A stretch of DNA of 64,000 nt from Vibrio sp. 10N (GCF_036245475.1 NZ_BTPM01000001.1:2666001-2730000), one strand, 5' to 3'; shown: positions 49,988-59,270, counted from the first letter of the stretch. The notes: generated by a model from the sequence alone, not told the origin. Numbers and translations: made by a program.

Positions 49988-51238
49988 TTACGCGTAAACA
50001 GGTAGACGCTTACAAATCTCTAGTACTTTCGCTTTCGTTGCTTCAATTACTGACGCATCGTTGATGTTATCTAGAACATCACACATCCAGTTAGCAAGCT
50101 CAGTTGCGTCTGCTTCAGTGAAGCCACGACGAGTAATCGCAGGTGAACCAACACGGATACCAGACGTTACGAATGGGCTGCGTGGGTCATTAGGTACTGA
50201 GTTCTTGTTCACAGTGATGTTTGCTGCGCCAAGAGCGGCATCCGCTTCTTTACCAGTGATGTCTTTGTCGATTAGGTCAACAAGGAACAGGTGGTTTTCA
50301 GTGCCGTTAGAGACGATCTTGTAACCGCGCTCTTGGAACTGTGCAACCATCGCTTTTGCATTCTTAACAACGCGCGCTTGGTACTCTTTAAACTCTGGCT
50401 CCATGGCTTCTTTGAATGCCACTGCTTTACCAGCGATAACGTGCATTAGAGGACCACCCTGACCACCAGGGAATACAGCAGAGTTCAGTTTCTTGTACAT
50501 GTCTTCGCCTGCATTAGACAGGATAAGACCACCGCGAGGACCCGCTAGTGTTTTGTGCGTTGTTGTTGTAACTACGTGAGCGTGTGGAACTGGCGTTGGG
50601 TAAACACCTGCAGCGATCAGACCCGCCACGTGCGCCATATCAACGAATAGATAAGCATCAACCTTGTCTGCGATTTCACGCATGCGAGCCCAATCCACGA
50701 TTTGGCTGTATGCAGAGAAACCACCGATGATCATCTTAGGCTTGTGCTCAACAGCAAGCTGTTCCATCTCATCGTAGTTGATTTGACCCGCTTCATCGAT
50801 ACCGTAAGGAATCACGTTGTAGTGCTTACCAGAGAAGTTTACTGGAGAACCGTGAGTCAGGTGACCACCGTGCGCTAGGCTCATACCTAGAACTGTATCG
50901 CCTGGGTTAAGTAGCGCCATGTATACTGCGCTGTTTGCTTGAGAACCAGAGTGCGGCTGAACGTTCGCGTACTCACAACCAAATAGCTCACAAGCACGAT
51001 CAATCGCTAGTGCTTCCGCTTTATCAACATACTCACAGCCACCGTAGTAGCGCTTACCTGGGTAGCCTTCAGCATATTTGTTAGTTAGCTGAGAGCCTTG
51101 CGCTTCCATTACGCGAGGGCTGGTGTAGTTTTCCGAAGCGATAAGCTCAATGTGCTCTTCTTGACGTAGTGTCTCTTCTTGAATTGCTGCAAATAGCTCC
51201 GCATCGTAATCAGCGATGTTCATATCACGCTTAAGCAT
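49988..51238 (-). CDS. glyA: Serine hydroxymethyltransferase
   Basis: The 416-residue PLP enzyme interconverts serine and glycine, charging tetrahydrofolate with a one-carbon unit. The PLP Lys229 is in [15 protein letters not shown]; other family parts are [38 protein letters not shown] and [14 protein letters not shown]. The ATG at 51238 is preceded by AGGAGATAC. A PurR-type operator lies 58 bases upstream, fitting the use of glyA for purine one-carbon supply. Confidence 0.97.
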   Translation of the reverse strand: MLKRDMNIADYDAELFAAIQEETLRQEEHIELIASENYTSPRVMEAQGSQLTNKYAEGYPGKRYYGGCEYVDKAEALAIDRACELFGCEYANVQPHSGSQANSAVYMALLNPGDTVLGMSLAHGGHLTHGSPVNFSGKHYNVIPYGIDEAGQINYDEMEQLAVEHKPKMIIGGFSAYSQIVDWARMREIADKVDAYLFVDMAHVAGLIAAGVYPTPVPHAHVVTTTTHKTLAGPRGGLILSNAGEDMYKKLNSAVFPGGQGGPLMHVIAGKAVAFKEAMEPEFKEYQARVVKNAKAMVAQFQERGYKIVSNGTENHLFLVDLIDKDITGKEADAALGAANITVNKNSVPNDPRSPFVTSGIRVGSPAITRRGFTEADATELANWMCDVLDNINDASVIEATKAKVLEICKRLPVYA

Positions 51239-51586
51239 CTGTATCTCCTGACTCAGATTGTTCTGAAAGTTTCAAAAAAACCACACAATGACCAAAAGCA
51301 AACGTTTTCGTCACCACATTTGATGACTCGCATGATACATAATTTGATCTAGGTCATAAAGAGAAAATTGGAAATTTCTCATGCAGTTTTTTCATAGTGA
51401 ACCTTAGGCTTCATCATATCCGCCGATAAATCGGCGCTATCACGGGCACTAAGTGTCAATAATTCCATTTACACAGTGTAAAAATTGAATTACATAGGTT
51501 TACCGTAAATTTCCCCTTCAAGCTACCGAAAACATCAACTTTTCAATAATATTGCGCCGTTTATTGATTAGAAGAATTTTAAGTTG
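51239..51586. other. Intergenic region between divergent glyA and the YitT-like gene
   Basis: About 350 bases hold the PurR box and presumably both promoters. I found no convincing MetR pair and no gene. Confidence 0.55.
51296..51311. promoter_or_regulatory. PurR operator of glyA
   Basis: AAGCAAACGTTTTCGT matches the 16-bp PurR consensus ACGCAAACGTTTTCGT at 15 positions. E. coli glyA is a PurR target, so regulation is probably conserved. Confidence 0.85.
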
Positions 51587-52186
51587 ATGCAAAAACACTC
51601 ACTCAAAGAAGACTGGATAGCGATTCTTACTGGCACCTTTATCGTCGCTCAGGGGATATTCTTTCTTCAGTCGGCTCAACTATTGACTGGCGGTACTACA
51701 GGTCTCGCCCTTCTTATGAGTCAGTTTGTACCGATTTCTTTCGGTACGCTTTATTTCGCCCTAAACAGCCCGTTTTACCTACTTGCTTGGAAACGCTTCG
51801 GTAAACGCTTTGCGGCCAGCAGCGCCATCTCCGGTGCCTTAGTGTCTATTATTACGGACAACATGCATCGAGTGGTCACGTTGGATAACGTCAATACTAT
51901 CTACTGCGCGATCGCCGGCGGCTTATTGATGGGACTAGGTATGCTGATTCTCTTCAGACACCGCTCAAGCCTCGGTGGCTTTAACGTGTTGTGTCTGTTT
52001 ATTCAGGACAAGTTTGGAATATCGGTTGGTAAAACTCAGATGGCGATTGATTGTGCCATTCTTGTTGCATCGTTCTTCTTTGTATCGCCGTCAATTATCG
52101 CGATTTCGATTCTAGGCGCGGTGATGCTGAATTTGGTGCTGGCGATGAATCATAAGCCAACACGGTATGTGGTGACTTACGGATAA
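51587..52186 (+). CDS. YitT family membrane protein
   Basis: The 199-residue protein has about five or six membrane segments (WIAILTGTFIVAQGIFFL, ISFGTLYFALNSPFYLL, TIYCAIAGGLLMGLGMLILF, MAIDCAILVASFFFV, IIAISILGAVMLNLVLAM) and the family element LLTGGTTGLALL. It resembles YitT proteins but lacks the C-terminal DUF2179 domain found in many. No transport substrate is known. TTG 51584 directly before ATG 51587 is an alternative start. IS copy 2 lies a few bases after its stop. Confidence 0.82.
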   Translation: MQKHSLKEDWIAILTGTFIVAQGIFFLQSAQLLTGGTTGLALLMSQFVPISFGTLYFALNSPFYLLAWKRFGKRFAASSAISGALVSIITDNMHRVVTLDNVNTIYCAIAGGLLMGLGMLILFRHRSSLGGFNVLCLFIQDKFGISVGKTQMAIDCAILVASFFFVSPSIIAISILGAVMLNLVLAMNHKPTRYVVTYG

Positions 52187-52194
52187 AATAAGAA

Positions 52195-52212
52195 AGGCCC
52201 CTTTTGGGGCCT
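52195..52212. repeat. Left 18-bp target-site duplication of IS copy 2 (terminator hairpin)
   Basis: AGGCCCCTTTTGGGGCCT is repeated exactly at 53806-53823. It is the stem-loop of the terminator shared by the YitT-like gene and treC. Confidence 0.92.
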
Positions 52213-52224
52213 CAGATTGCTGAC

Positions 52225-52257
52225 GAACCCCGCTTTTTCAAGCGGGGTTCTTTTTTC
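52225..52257 (+). terminator. Hairpin with T tract near the left end of IS copy 2
   Basis: Same structure as in copy 1: GAACCCCGC / GCGGGGTTC followed by TTTTTT. Here it also ends transcription arriving from the YitT-like gene. Confidence 0.85.
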
Positions 52258-52292
52258 GGAGCGGCCGTAGGCCGCGATCGCGATATTTTTTG

Positions 52293-53759
52293 TTAGATAG
52301 CGTTCTGAAGTGAGTAAGGCTTAAATCGGCATACAGAGGCCAGTATTTGACTTATTTCTGTCTTATTTAGGCCCATTTTTCGCAGATAGCTCACCACCAA
52401 CGCTATCTTCTTGATGTTTTGAGCGGCAGCGGCTAACCAACATTGCATTTGCACTTTTGCGAGACCGCGGTAGCGCGCGTAACGGTGGCCATGGTGTTGT
52501 TTTGCATCGGCGAAGCTTCGTTCTACTGTTTCACTTCGCCTCCGATACGTCTTCTTTCCGTAGCTAGAGAGTCGCATTTGATTGGCTCGCTCCACCGCCT
52601 CACTATAAAGGTGACGCGTTATGACCTTCTGCATATTTTCACTCTTAGTACAGTCGTCCCGAACGGGGCAAAACGCACATTGTTTCGGGTCTGAAGCGTA
52701 TGAGCGATAGCCTGCGCGTGTTGTGGTTTTATAGATAAGTTCTTGCCCTTCTGGACAGCGATAGGTATCGGTCTCTTTTTGGTATTTGAAGTCTTTCTTC
52801 TTAAATTTGTTCTTAGTTCTTGATGGGCGGCGATACCCGAACACACCTAATATACTGCGGCGCTCGAGTGATTCAGCAACAGGCGCAGTGAAGTAACCTG
52901 CATCGATACCAACTGCGATAGGATTGAGGTTGAACTGCTCTAGTGTGTGATCGAGACGACGGATATAGGGCTGTGAGTCATTCACATTCCCCGGTGTTGC
53001 GTATGTGTCTACGATGATACCGTGCTTACCATCCACGGTTCGGTGGTCAAGATAGAAGAAGCCTTGAGGCTTATTGTCTCGTGTCATAAAGCCACTTTCA
53101 GGGTCGGTGGTGCTGACTTTAGTGTTTTTGACGTCTGTCTTTGGTGGCGTCTCTTTGAATGGATTTTTACCTTCAGATTCTCGGTCTGCAGCCACATCTT
53201 CATTCAGCATATCAAGATAAGCGCCTGCACTAACTGGACGCAGACGATTCATGTGCTTGTTCTTGTTAGCATTGGCTTTAAGGTGTGTACTGTCAGTGAA
53301 GAGCTCCTGTCCTGCGACTAAGCCTTTCTCCATCGCTTGAAGCACTATGTTGTTGAAGATGCGCTCAAAGACGTCAGTACCATTGAAGCGTCGAATTCGG
53401 TTCTGGCTTAACGTCGAAGCATGGATAACTTTTTCGGTCAGTGACATTCGTAAGAACCAACGATAGGCGACGTTTACTTCAATTTCTTTGACCAGTTGGC
53501 GCTCACTTTTGATGCCGAATAGGTAGCCAAGCAAAATGATTTTGAATAAGCGAACAGGGTCTACAGGCGGTCGGCCATTGTCTTTGCAGTATAGATGCGC
53601 CACTTCGTCTCTGATGAACTCGAAGTCGATAGCATTATCAATTTTACGAACGAGATGATTTTGTGGAACAAGCTGTTCCATGGTCACCATTTCGAGTTCG
53701 TATTGCTGAGGAGAAGGTTCTTGAAGCATATCGGAGTATCCATATTTCGATACTCCCAT
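52293..53759 (-). CDS. IS1182-type DDE transposase, copy 2
   Basis: The 488-residue transposase is intact and equals the copy 1 protein except for Ala388 in place of Thr. Domains are as described there: DUF772/InsH-like N-terminus, DDE core, and the Cys cluster CAFCPVRDDC. Near identity of the two copies implies recent transposition. Confidence 0.93.
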   Translation of the reverse strand: MGVSKYGYSDMLQEPSPQQYELEMVTMEQLVPQNHLVRKIDNAIDFEFIRDEVAHLYCKDNGRPPVDPVRLFKIILLGYLFGIKSERQLVKEIEVNVAYRWFLRMSLTEKVIHASTLSQNRIRRFNGTDVFERIFNNIVLQAMEKGLVAGQELFTDSTHLKANANKNKHMNRLRPVSAGAYLDMLNEDVAADRESEGKNPFKETPPKTDVKNTKVSTTDPESGFMTRDNKPQGFFYLDHRTVDGKHGIIVDTYATPGNVNDSQPYIRRLDHTLEQFNLNPIAVGIDAGYFTAPVAESLERRSILGVFGYRRPSRTKNKFKKKDFKYQKETDTYRCPEGQELIYKTTTRAGYRSYASDPKQCAFCPVRDDCTKSENMQKVITRHLYSEAVERANQMRLSSYGKKTYRRRSETVERSFADAKQHHGHRYARYRGLAKVQMQCWLAAAAQNIKKIALVVSYLRKMGLNKTEISQILASVCRFKPYSLQNAI

Positions 53760-53765
53760 TAGATC

Positions 53766-53793
53766 AAAGGTCTAGCTCGAAAGCTAGACCTTT
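53766..53793. promoter_or_regulatory. Stem-loop at the right end of IS copy 2
   Basis: The same 12-bp stem as in copy 1 (21915-21942), just upstream of the transposase ATG on the minus strand. Confidence 0.6.
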
Positions 53794-53805
53794 GTCAGCA
53801 GTCTG

Positions 53806-53823
53806 AGGCCCCTTTTGGGGCCT
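53806..53823. repeat. Right 18-bp target-site duplication of IS copy 2 (terminator hairpin)
   Basis: Exact repeat of 52195-52212. It lies a few bases beyond the treC stop codon on the minus strand. Confidence 0.92.
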
Positions 53824-53828
53824 TATCT

Positions 53829-55511
53829 TTACTTTTTAATCAGTACCGCTAGGGTTTCATAACTCATCAATGTCATGCTACCGTTCAGAGTCACTTCCTC
53901 TTCTCGGTTGAGATTGCTAAGCACCACACGGCCAGCAAAGCCATTGAGCTGCTGGGGCACCTCAATACTTGTTTCTTCACCGTAATAGTTGTTCAAGCAA
54001 AGCAACATCGCATCCTCAGTTTCACGCAAGTAACCGTGCACTTGAGGATGTTCTGGGAACAGATCCACATAACTGCCTTCACGAATAACAGGCAGCTGTT
54101 TACGCAGCTCAATCAACTCCTTATAGAAGTAAAACACCGATTGCTCGTCTTTGACGGCGGCTTCAGCATTGATTTCTGGGTAGTTATCAGCCACACCAAT
54201 CCAAGGAGTCCCTTGAGTAAAACCAGCATGCTCGCTGCCATTCCACTGCATTGGCGTGCGAGAGTTATCGCGAGATTTCTGTCTTAGGATAGCCATCATA
54301 TCGTCATGAGAGGTATCGCCTTGCTCCACCATCAGCTGATACATGTTAAGGCTTTCTACGTCGCGATACTGGCTCATATCCGTGAAGCCCGGATTAGTCA
54401 TACCGATCTCTTCACCTTGATAGATGTATGGCGTCCCTTGCATCAGATGGACAGACGCTGCCAGCATTTTTGCCGACTCGGTTCGATATTGCTCATCGTT
54501 ACCAAGGCGGCTGACCACGCGCGGCTGGTCGTGGTTACACCAGAACAGTGCGCCCCAGCCTTTGCCATTTAAGCCTGTCTGCCAGTGGTTGAAGATCTGC
54601 TTGAGCTGCAAGAAGTCAAAGTCTGCTTTCGTCCACTTTTCACCGTTCGGATAATCGACTTTTAGGTGATGGAAGTTGAACACCATCGAGAGCTCTTTAC
54701 CATCCAGTGAGCTGTACTGCTGGCAATGCTCTAGCGTCGTTGAAGACATTTCACCAACGGTTACCGAGCCATACTTCTGGAATACCGCTTCGCTGATCTC
54801 CTGTAAATACTCATGAACGCGTGGACCGTCGGTGTAAAAGCGGCGACCATCACCAATGTCATCATCAGCAAAGTCTTGCTGTTTTGAGATAAGGTTGATC
54901 ACATCCAGCCTAAAGCCATCCACGCCTTTCTGCGCCCAGAACTCAATCACCTGTTTTACTTCTTCGCGAACTTGCGGGTTTTCCCAATTTAGGTCGGCTT
55001 GCTCTTTGGCAAATAGGTGCAAGTAGTATTCATTGGTGGCTTCATCAAGTGCCCATGCAGAGCCCCCAAACTTCGACTGCCAGTTATTTGGTACTTGTCC
55101 GTCATGGTTCGGTTTCCAGATATAGTAGTCGCGATAAGGACTTTGTTTATCACCCAGCGCCGATTGGAACCATCGGTGCTCTGTCGAGGTATGGTTAACG
55201 ACAATGTCCATGATGATACGAATACCTTTCTGATGAGCTGTAGCGAGTAGCTCATCGAAATCCTGCATGGTGCCAAAGTCTGGGTTAATGGCGTAGTAAT
55301 CTGAAATATCGTAGCCATTATCAATCATTGGTGAGGCATAAACAGGTGTTAGCCAGATAGCATCCACACCAAGATCGGATAGATAGTCGAGTTTTGAGGT
55401 AATACCTTTGATGTCCCCCATTCCTTTATCACCACTATCACAAAAACTCTTTGGATAGATTTGATAAATCGTGGCGGTTTTCCACCAGTCTTTTTGAGCT
55501 GTTTGACTCAT
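53829..55511 (-). CDS. treC: Alpha,alpha-phosphotrehalase (trehalose-6-phosphate hydrolase)
   Basis: TreC (560 residues) splits trehalose 6-phosphate, made during uptake by TreB, into glucose and glucose 6-phosphate. It is a GH13 enzyme: IYQIYPKSFCDS, DIVVNHTSTEH, the nucleophile Asp in GVDGFRLDVIN, the acid Glu in TVGEMSSTTLE, and FWCNHDQPRVVSR. ATG 55511 (MSQTAQKDWW) was chosen; the frame extends seven codons to a TTG. It follows treB after 81 bp that contain a hairpin. Confidence 0.95.
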   Translation of the reverse strand: MSQTAQKDWWKTATIYQIYPKSFCDSGDKGMGDIKGITSKLDYLSDLGVDAIWLTPVYASPMIDNGYDISDYYAINPDFGTMQDFDELLATAHQKGIRIIMDIVVNHTSTEHRWFQSALGDKQSPYRDYYIWKPNHDGQVPNNWQSKFGGSAWALDEATNEYYLHLFAKEQADLNWENPQVREEVKQVIEFWAQKGVDGFRLDVINLISKQQDFADDDIGDGRRFYTDGPRVHEYLQEISEAVFQKYGSVTVGEMSSTTLEHCQQYSSLDGKELSMVFNFHHLKVDYPNGEKWTKADFDFLQLKQIFNHWQTGLNGKGWGALFWCNHDQPRVVSRLGNDEQYRTESAKMLAASVHLMQGTPYIYQGEEIGMTNPGFTDMSQYRDVESLNMYQLMVEQGDTSHDDMMAILRQKSRDNSRTPMQWNGSEHAGFTQGTPWIGVADNYPEINAEAAVKDEQSVFYFYKELIELRKQLPVIREGSYVDLFPEHPQVHGYLRETEDAMLLCLNNYYGEETSIEVPQQLNGFAGRVVLSNLNREEEVTLNGSMTLMSYETLAVLIKK

Positions 55512-55563
55512 AGGTTTAATCTCACTTACCAATTTGGAAATTCGTCAAAATAAAAAGCAAAGA

Positions 55564-55584
55564 AGTGGCTCAAGATGAGCCACT
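55564..55584 (-). promoter_or_regulatory. Intercistronic stem-loop between treB and treC
   Basis: AGTGGCTC / GAGCCACT forms an 8-bp stem with a five-base loop and, on the minus strand, is followed by TCTTTGCTTTTT. It may act as a partial terminator or protect the treB message. Confidence 0.6.
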
Positions 55585-55592
55585 AATGGGGG

Positions 55593-57017
55593 TTACGCGC
55601 TCGCAAGCTCAAGCTCACCTTTTGATTGAGCGCGTTTGTACAGGAACAAGGTTAGTAGGATAGGCACAGCCATCGCGACTAGCATCGCCATCAGATACAC
55701 CATCCAGTATTGAGGCTGAATCGACAGGATGCCCGGTAGCCCCCCCACACCGATACCGTTCGCCATCACGCCAGCACTGCCACAGATAGCCGCCGCAATA
55801 GCACTACCGATCATCGCGCTGAGCATTGGGAATTTGTATTTCAGGTTGATGCCGTACATCGCCGGTTCCGTCACACCAAGGTAAGCAGAGATAGCAGCGG
55901 GGACAGAGATGTCACGCTCACCCTCACGTTTACTGATAATGATGATGCCAACAACCGCTGATGCTTGAGCGATATTAGACAGTGCAATCAAAGGCCAGAT
56001 TGGCGTGCCGCCAAGGTCTTGCATCAATTGAAGGTCAACCGCATTGGTTGTGTGGTGGATACCAGTAATAACCAGCGGTGCGTACAAGAAGCCAAACACC
56101 ATAGAACCCAGTACTGCAAAATCCCCTGTCATCGCCGCTTTAGCCGCAAACGCAACACCATCACCTAGCACGCGACCAAACGGACCGATGAAGGCGTGAG
56201 CAAGAATGACTGACAGAATGATTGAAACGAATGGCACCACAACCAGATACAAGTAACTAGGGACAATGCGCTTCAAGTTGGTTTCAATTAATGCCAATGC
56301 AACACCTGCGAGCATCGCTGGGATCACCTGAGCCTGATAGCCCACCTTCTCAATAACAAACAGTCCGAAGTCCCAAACTTCTGGTACTTCTTTACCTATC
56401 AGATAAGCGTTCATCAACTGAGGCGACACCAAGGTCACACCGAGCGTGATACCAAGAATCGGCGTACCACCGAGTTTTTTCACCGTCGACCAACACACGC
56501 CGACAGGTAGGAAGAAGAAGATAGCTTCACCGATAAGCCATAGGAACGAATGCACCGTCGCCCAAAACTGACTGATTTCCACTAGGGTTTTGCCATCGAA
56601 CATACGAATGTCGCCGATAACGTTGCGGAAACCAAGAATCAAACCACCTGTGATAATCGCTGGTAAAAGGGGAACAAAAATTTCGGCTAAGTGCGAGATA
56701 CCACGTTCTAGAAAGTTCATATTCTGGCGTGCAGCCAGCTTAGCATCATCTTTAGATGCCGCTTTCTTACCGGCTGAGTCAATCAACATTTTGTAGACTT
56801 CGTCGACTTCAGTACCGATCACGACTTGGAACTGACCGGCATTGGTAAAGCAACCTTTAACGATTTTGAGGTTTTCAAGAGCCGATTTATCGGCTTTATC
56901 GGTATCGTTAAGAACGAATCTTAAGCGAGTTAAACAGTGGCTAACACTGGCAATGTTGTCAGCACCGCCAACACCGTCGATGATCGCTGCAATGTCTTGC
57001 TGGGCTATTTTGCTCAT
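55593..57017 (-). CDS. treB: Trehalose PTS permease, EIIBC component
   Basis: TreB (474 residues) imports trehalose as trehalose 6-phosphate. The EIIB domain is N-terminal with the phosphorylated Cys28 in SHCLTRLRFVLND; the EIIC domain (about 105-460) has multiple membrane segments and the motif GITEP-like LGVTEPAMYGINL. There is no EIIA domain, so a glucose-type EIIA must act in trans. Two TreR operators lie upstream. Confidence 0.95.
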   Translation of the reverse strand: MSKIAQQDIAAIIDGVGGADNIASVSHCLTRLRFVLNDTDKADKSALENLKIVKGCFTNAGQFQVVIGTEVDEVYKMLIDSAGKKAASKDDAKLAARQNMNFLERGISHLAEIFVPLLPAIITGGLILGFRNVIGDIRMFDGKTLVEISQFWATVHSFLWLIGEAIFFFLPVGVCWSTVKKLGGTPILGITLGVTLVSPQLMNAYLIGKEVPEVWDFGLFVIEKVGYQAQVIPAMLAGVALALIETNLKRIVPSYLYLVVVPFVSIILSVILAHAFIGPFGRVLGDGVAFAAKAAMTGDFAVLGSMVFGFLYAPLVITGIHHTTNAVDLQLMQDLGGTPIWPLIALSNIAQASAVVGIIIISKREGERDISVPAAISAYLGVTEPAMYGINLKYKFPMLSAMIGSAIAAAICGSAGVMANGIGVGGLPGILSIQPQYWMVYLMAMLVAMAVPILLTLFLYKRAQSKGELELASA

Positions 57018-57108
57018 CGTTTGTACACCTTTTACTGATATAGAGACGTAGGGTTATGACGTCTAGGTCCATTTGTCTCGTTGTATTAATAGTATCGCAA
57101 CATGCGAA

Positions 57109-57122
57109 TGGGAACATTCCCA
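57109..57122. promoter_or_regulatory. TreR operator 1
   Basis: TGGGAACATTCCCA is a near-perfect palindrome of the type GGGAAC-x-TTCCC recognised by TreR, about 92 bases upstream of treB. Confidence 0.85.
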
Positions 57123-57163
57123 AGGAATAGGTAAAGTGTGCCACGGAATAGCTCAGACAAAAA

Positions 57164-57177
57164 TGGGAACAGTCCCA
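57164..57177. promoter_or_regulatory. TreR operator 2
   Basis: TGGGAACAGTCCCA has one mismatch in the right arm and is spaced 55 bases from operator 1, about five helical turns, which would allow cooperative binding or looping. Confidence 0.8.
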
Positions 57178-57244
57178 TTAATTGAGAGTGATCACAATAA
57201 TTGTCGATAAATGCGCCAAGTTGATTAAGGGAAGTTGAGTTAAG

Positions 57245-57270
57245 AAGAAGCTGTTATTACACAGCTTCTT
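57245..57270 (-). terminator. Hairpin at the 3' end of treR
   Basis: AAGAAGCTG / CAGCTTCTT encloses the treR stop codon in its loop and is followed on the minus strand by CTTAAC; a weak terminator that would separate treR from the treBC operators. Confidence 0.5.
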
Positions 57271-58201
57271 GAGTGATATGAGAGATGCTATTGTCGCCTG
57301 TTAATTGACTAATCAATAGGTTAGCTGCTTTTTCACCAGCTTGCTGGTAGCCAGGATCAATACTGTAGATGTTAGGAAACAAGAAAGACAGCAGTTCATT
57401 GCCGCCGACACCTGTAACAACAATATCTTCTCGGCCAAGCTCTTGCAGGCGCTTTATCGTTCCCAGTGCTAACGTATCGCTGGCACAAACAATGGCTTGC
57501 AATGATTCAGTGACCACTTCATCCACCAGCTCGTAGGCGCTTTCATGATGAAGCTCCCCTGTTCGGTAGACCGCGCTGCGTTCATTGTCGGCACACCAAC
57601 ACTGAAAGGCGTTTAGGCGTGCAAGACCGGTCGTTTTATCTTTAGGATCCACACCAATATAGGCCAGTTCACTGATGCCTTGCGCTTTGAGTTTATCGAG
57701 TACCGCGCAAATCAAACCTTGGTTGTCATAATTGATTGAAGAGACTTGATCAGTGTCCATGGCAATCACAACAACCTTCTCTTGCCACACGGCTACCTTA
57801 TCGAGATCGAGCTCGGTAAAGCCAAACACAATCACACCTTCAACATTACGCTTTCGCAGTACGCTGAGATGTTCATTGGTTTTATCGGGGTCGAATTGGC
57901 TTTCCATGATCACGACGTCATAACCAGCCGAATAAAGCACATTGAGCATGCTGCTCACCGCTTTATTTTCAGACGGAGAATCCAAGCGAGAGATAATGAC
58001 ACCGATTACCTTTTGAACCCCACCACCTCGCATAGATTGTGCGGATTTAGACGGCACATAGCCGTGCTCAGCAATCACGCGTTCGACTTTGTCACGAGTT
58101 TCGGGTTTGACTTTAGGGTCATTCGTCAGCACTCGAGAGACGGTAGATTTACCGACTCCCGACAGCTTGGCAATATCAAGTATGGTGAGTTTTTTGCTCA
58201 T
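57257..58201 (-). CDS. treR: Trehalose operon repressor TreR (LacI family)
   Basis: The 314-residue repressor has the LacI-type helix-turn-helix at residues 4-30 (LTILDIAKLSGVGKSTVSRVL) and hinge helix, followed by a periplasmic-binding-protein-like effector domain that in the family senses trehalose 6-phosphate. It lies directly upstream of treBC in the same direction, with its two likely operators in the intervening 239 bp. No operator is evident before its own start. Confidence 0.94.
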   Translation of the reverse strand: MSKKLTILDIAKLSGVGKSTVSRVLTNDPKVKPETRDKVERVIAEHGYVPSKSAQSMRGGGVQKVIGVIISRLDSPSENKAVSSMLNVLYSAGYDVVIMESQFDPDKTNEHLSVLRKRNVEGVIVFGFTELDLDKVAVWQEKVVVIAMDTDQVSSINYDNQGLICAVLDKLKAQGISELAYIGVDPKDKTTGLARLNAFQCWCADNERSAVYRTGELHHESAYELVDEVVTESLQAIVCASDTLALGTIKRLQELGREDIVVTGVGGNELLSFLFPNIYSIDPGYQQAGEKAANLLISQLTGDNSISHITQEAV

Positions 58202-58216
58202 GGGTGTCTAAAAGGT

Positions 58217-58585
58217 TCAATATCCGTTTTTTGGTACGCTTCGCGTGGTCATGATACAGCTTTTATCGGTTTCACCAGCAATGGTAAGCATACCTTCTCT
58301 ACCCTTACTAAACAGCTCAACCTCAGACTCTGCTTGAGATTGACCATCAAGTGAATACTTCACACCTGAAGCAGAAGGGACACGGTGTAGATGGTATTCT
58401 TCGCCATCAATCAGCAGCAAGACTTGCTCACTCGATAACTGAGTCACCTGAAAGCTTTGGTTGTCACACTGATACTGGAGGACATGATAAGGGTTGTCAG
58501 GTTCCAACTGCTCCGAGCTACTGCATGCCGTCAAACTGCCCACAACCATAGCAGTAACCAATCCATTTTTAACCAATGCACTCAT
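58217..58585 (-). CDS. MliC-like lipoprotein (putative C-type lysozyme inhibitor)
   Basis: The 122-residue protein has a signal peptide with lipobox SLTAC and a domain resembling MliC: VLQYQCDNQSFQVTQLSSEQVLLLIDGEEYHLHRVPSASGVKYSLDGQ. MliC proteins protect the cell wall by blocking lysozyme in the periplasm. AGGAG precedes ATG 58585. It lies between treR and gmhB on the same strand, with no functional link to either that I can see. Confidence 0.8.
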   Translation of the reverse strand: MSALVKNGLVTAMVVGSLTACSSSEQLEPDNPYHVLQYQCDNQSFQVTQLSSEQVLLLIDGEEYHLHRVPSASGVKYSLDGQSQAESEVELFSKGREGMLTIAGETDKSCIMTTRSVPKNGY

Positions 58586-58609
58586 AATGACTCCTTTAGG
58601 GTCAACCGA

Positions 58610-59161
58610 TTACTTAGTTAAGTATTGCGGCACATCGCGAATACTATCAAGTACCACAGTTGCGACAGACTCGCCTCGCTCAGTCACCGGTTTACCGGTA
58701 CGAACTAAGATCTTGGTGCCCACACCAGCAGCCTCTGCCGCCATCATGTCTTCCGCTTTGTCGCCGACCATGACCGATTTTTCCATATCAATCTTTAGAA
58801 AGTCTCGCGCAGAAATGAACATACCCGGCTTTGGCTTACGGCAATTACAATCTTGCTTGTAGTCACCCACACCGTGCTCTGGGTGGTGTGGACAATAATA
58901 GAAGCCGTCAAACTCAACACCATTATCGGAGAAGTTCCAGTCCATCCACTGTGTTAAAGAAAGGAAACGGTCTTCAGAGAACATGCCGCGAGCAATGCCT
59001 GATTGGTTCGTGACCAGCACCAGCATATAACCCATGTCCTGCAGTTTTTTCGTCGCTTCAAAGACGCCTTCGATGTACTCAAAGTCGTGTTCGTCGCTTA
59101 CATACCCATGATCGACATTGATGACACCATCACGATCCAAAAAAACAGCTGGTTTTGCCAC
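58610..59161 (-). CDS. gmhB: D-glycero-beta-D-manno-heptose 1,7-bisphosphate 7-phosphatase
   Basis: GmhB (183 residues) removes the C7 phosphate during ADP-heptose synthesis for the LPS inner core. It is a HAD phosphatase with [14 protein letters not shown] (Asp9, Asp11), [13 protein letters not shown], the zinc-binding [18 protein letters not shown] and [15 protein letters not shown]. The start is GTG at 59161 preceded by AGAGAG. It is divergent from metN. Confidence 0.95.
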   Translation of the reverse strand: MAKPAVFLDRDGVINVDHGYVSDEHDFEYIEGVFEATKKLQDMGYMLVLVTNQSGIARGMFSEDRFLSLTQWMDWNFSDNGVEFDGFYYCPHHPEHGVGDYKQDCNCRKPKPGMFISARDFLKIDMEKSVMVGDKAEDMMAAEAAGVGTKILVRTGKPVTERGESVATVVLDSIRDVPQYLTK

Positions 59162-59245
59162 AGTTCACTCTCTTGTTATAGATAGGGGCTAATGAACTGA
59201 ATTATTACACGCTTTTATGGTCACGGCACTATGAAAATGCCGTTT

Positions 59246-59269
59246 AGACGTCTAGACGTAAAAATATCT
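59246..59269. promoter_or_regulatory. MetJ operator (tandem Met boxes) of metNIQ
   Basis: AGACGTCT, AGACGTAA and AAATATCT follow one another in 8-bp steps; the first is a perfect Met box, the second matches six of eight, the third five. Tandem boxes are the binding unit of the methionine repressor MetJ. Confidence 0.9.
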
Positions 59270-59270
59270 A

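Larger units (their letters stand above)
52213..53805 (-). mobile_element. IS1182-like insertion sequence, copy 2
   Basis: This 1593-bp element matches copy 1 (20362-21954) in length, ends and orientation, offset by 31,851 bp. It carries the 12-bp terminal repeats and is flanked by an 18-bp duplication different from that of copy 1, showing a separate insertion event. It sits between the convergent YitT-like and treC genes and disrupts neither. Confidence 0.92.

Noticed and set aside
57186..57195. GTGATCAC palindrome near treR as a CRP site
   Set aside because: The two halves touch without the required six-base spacer.
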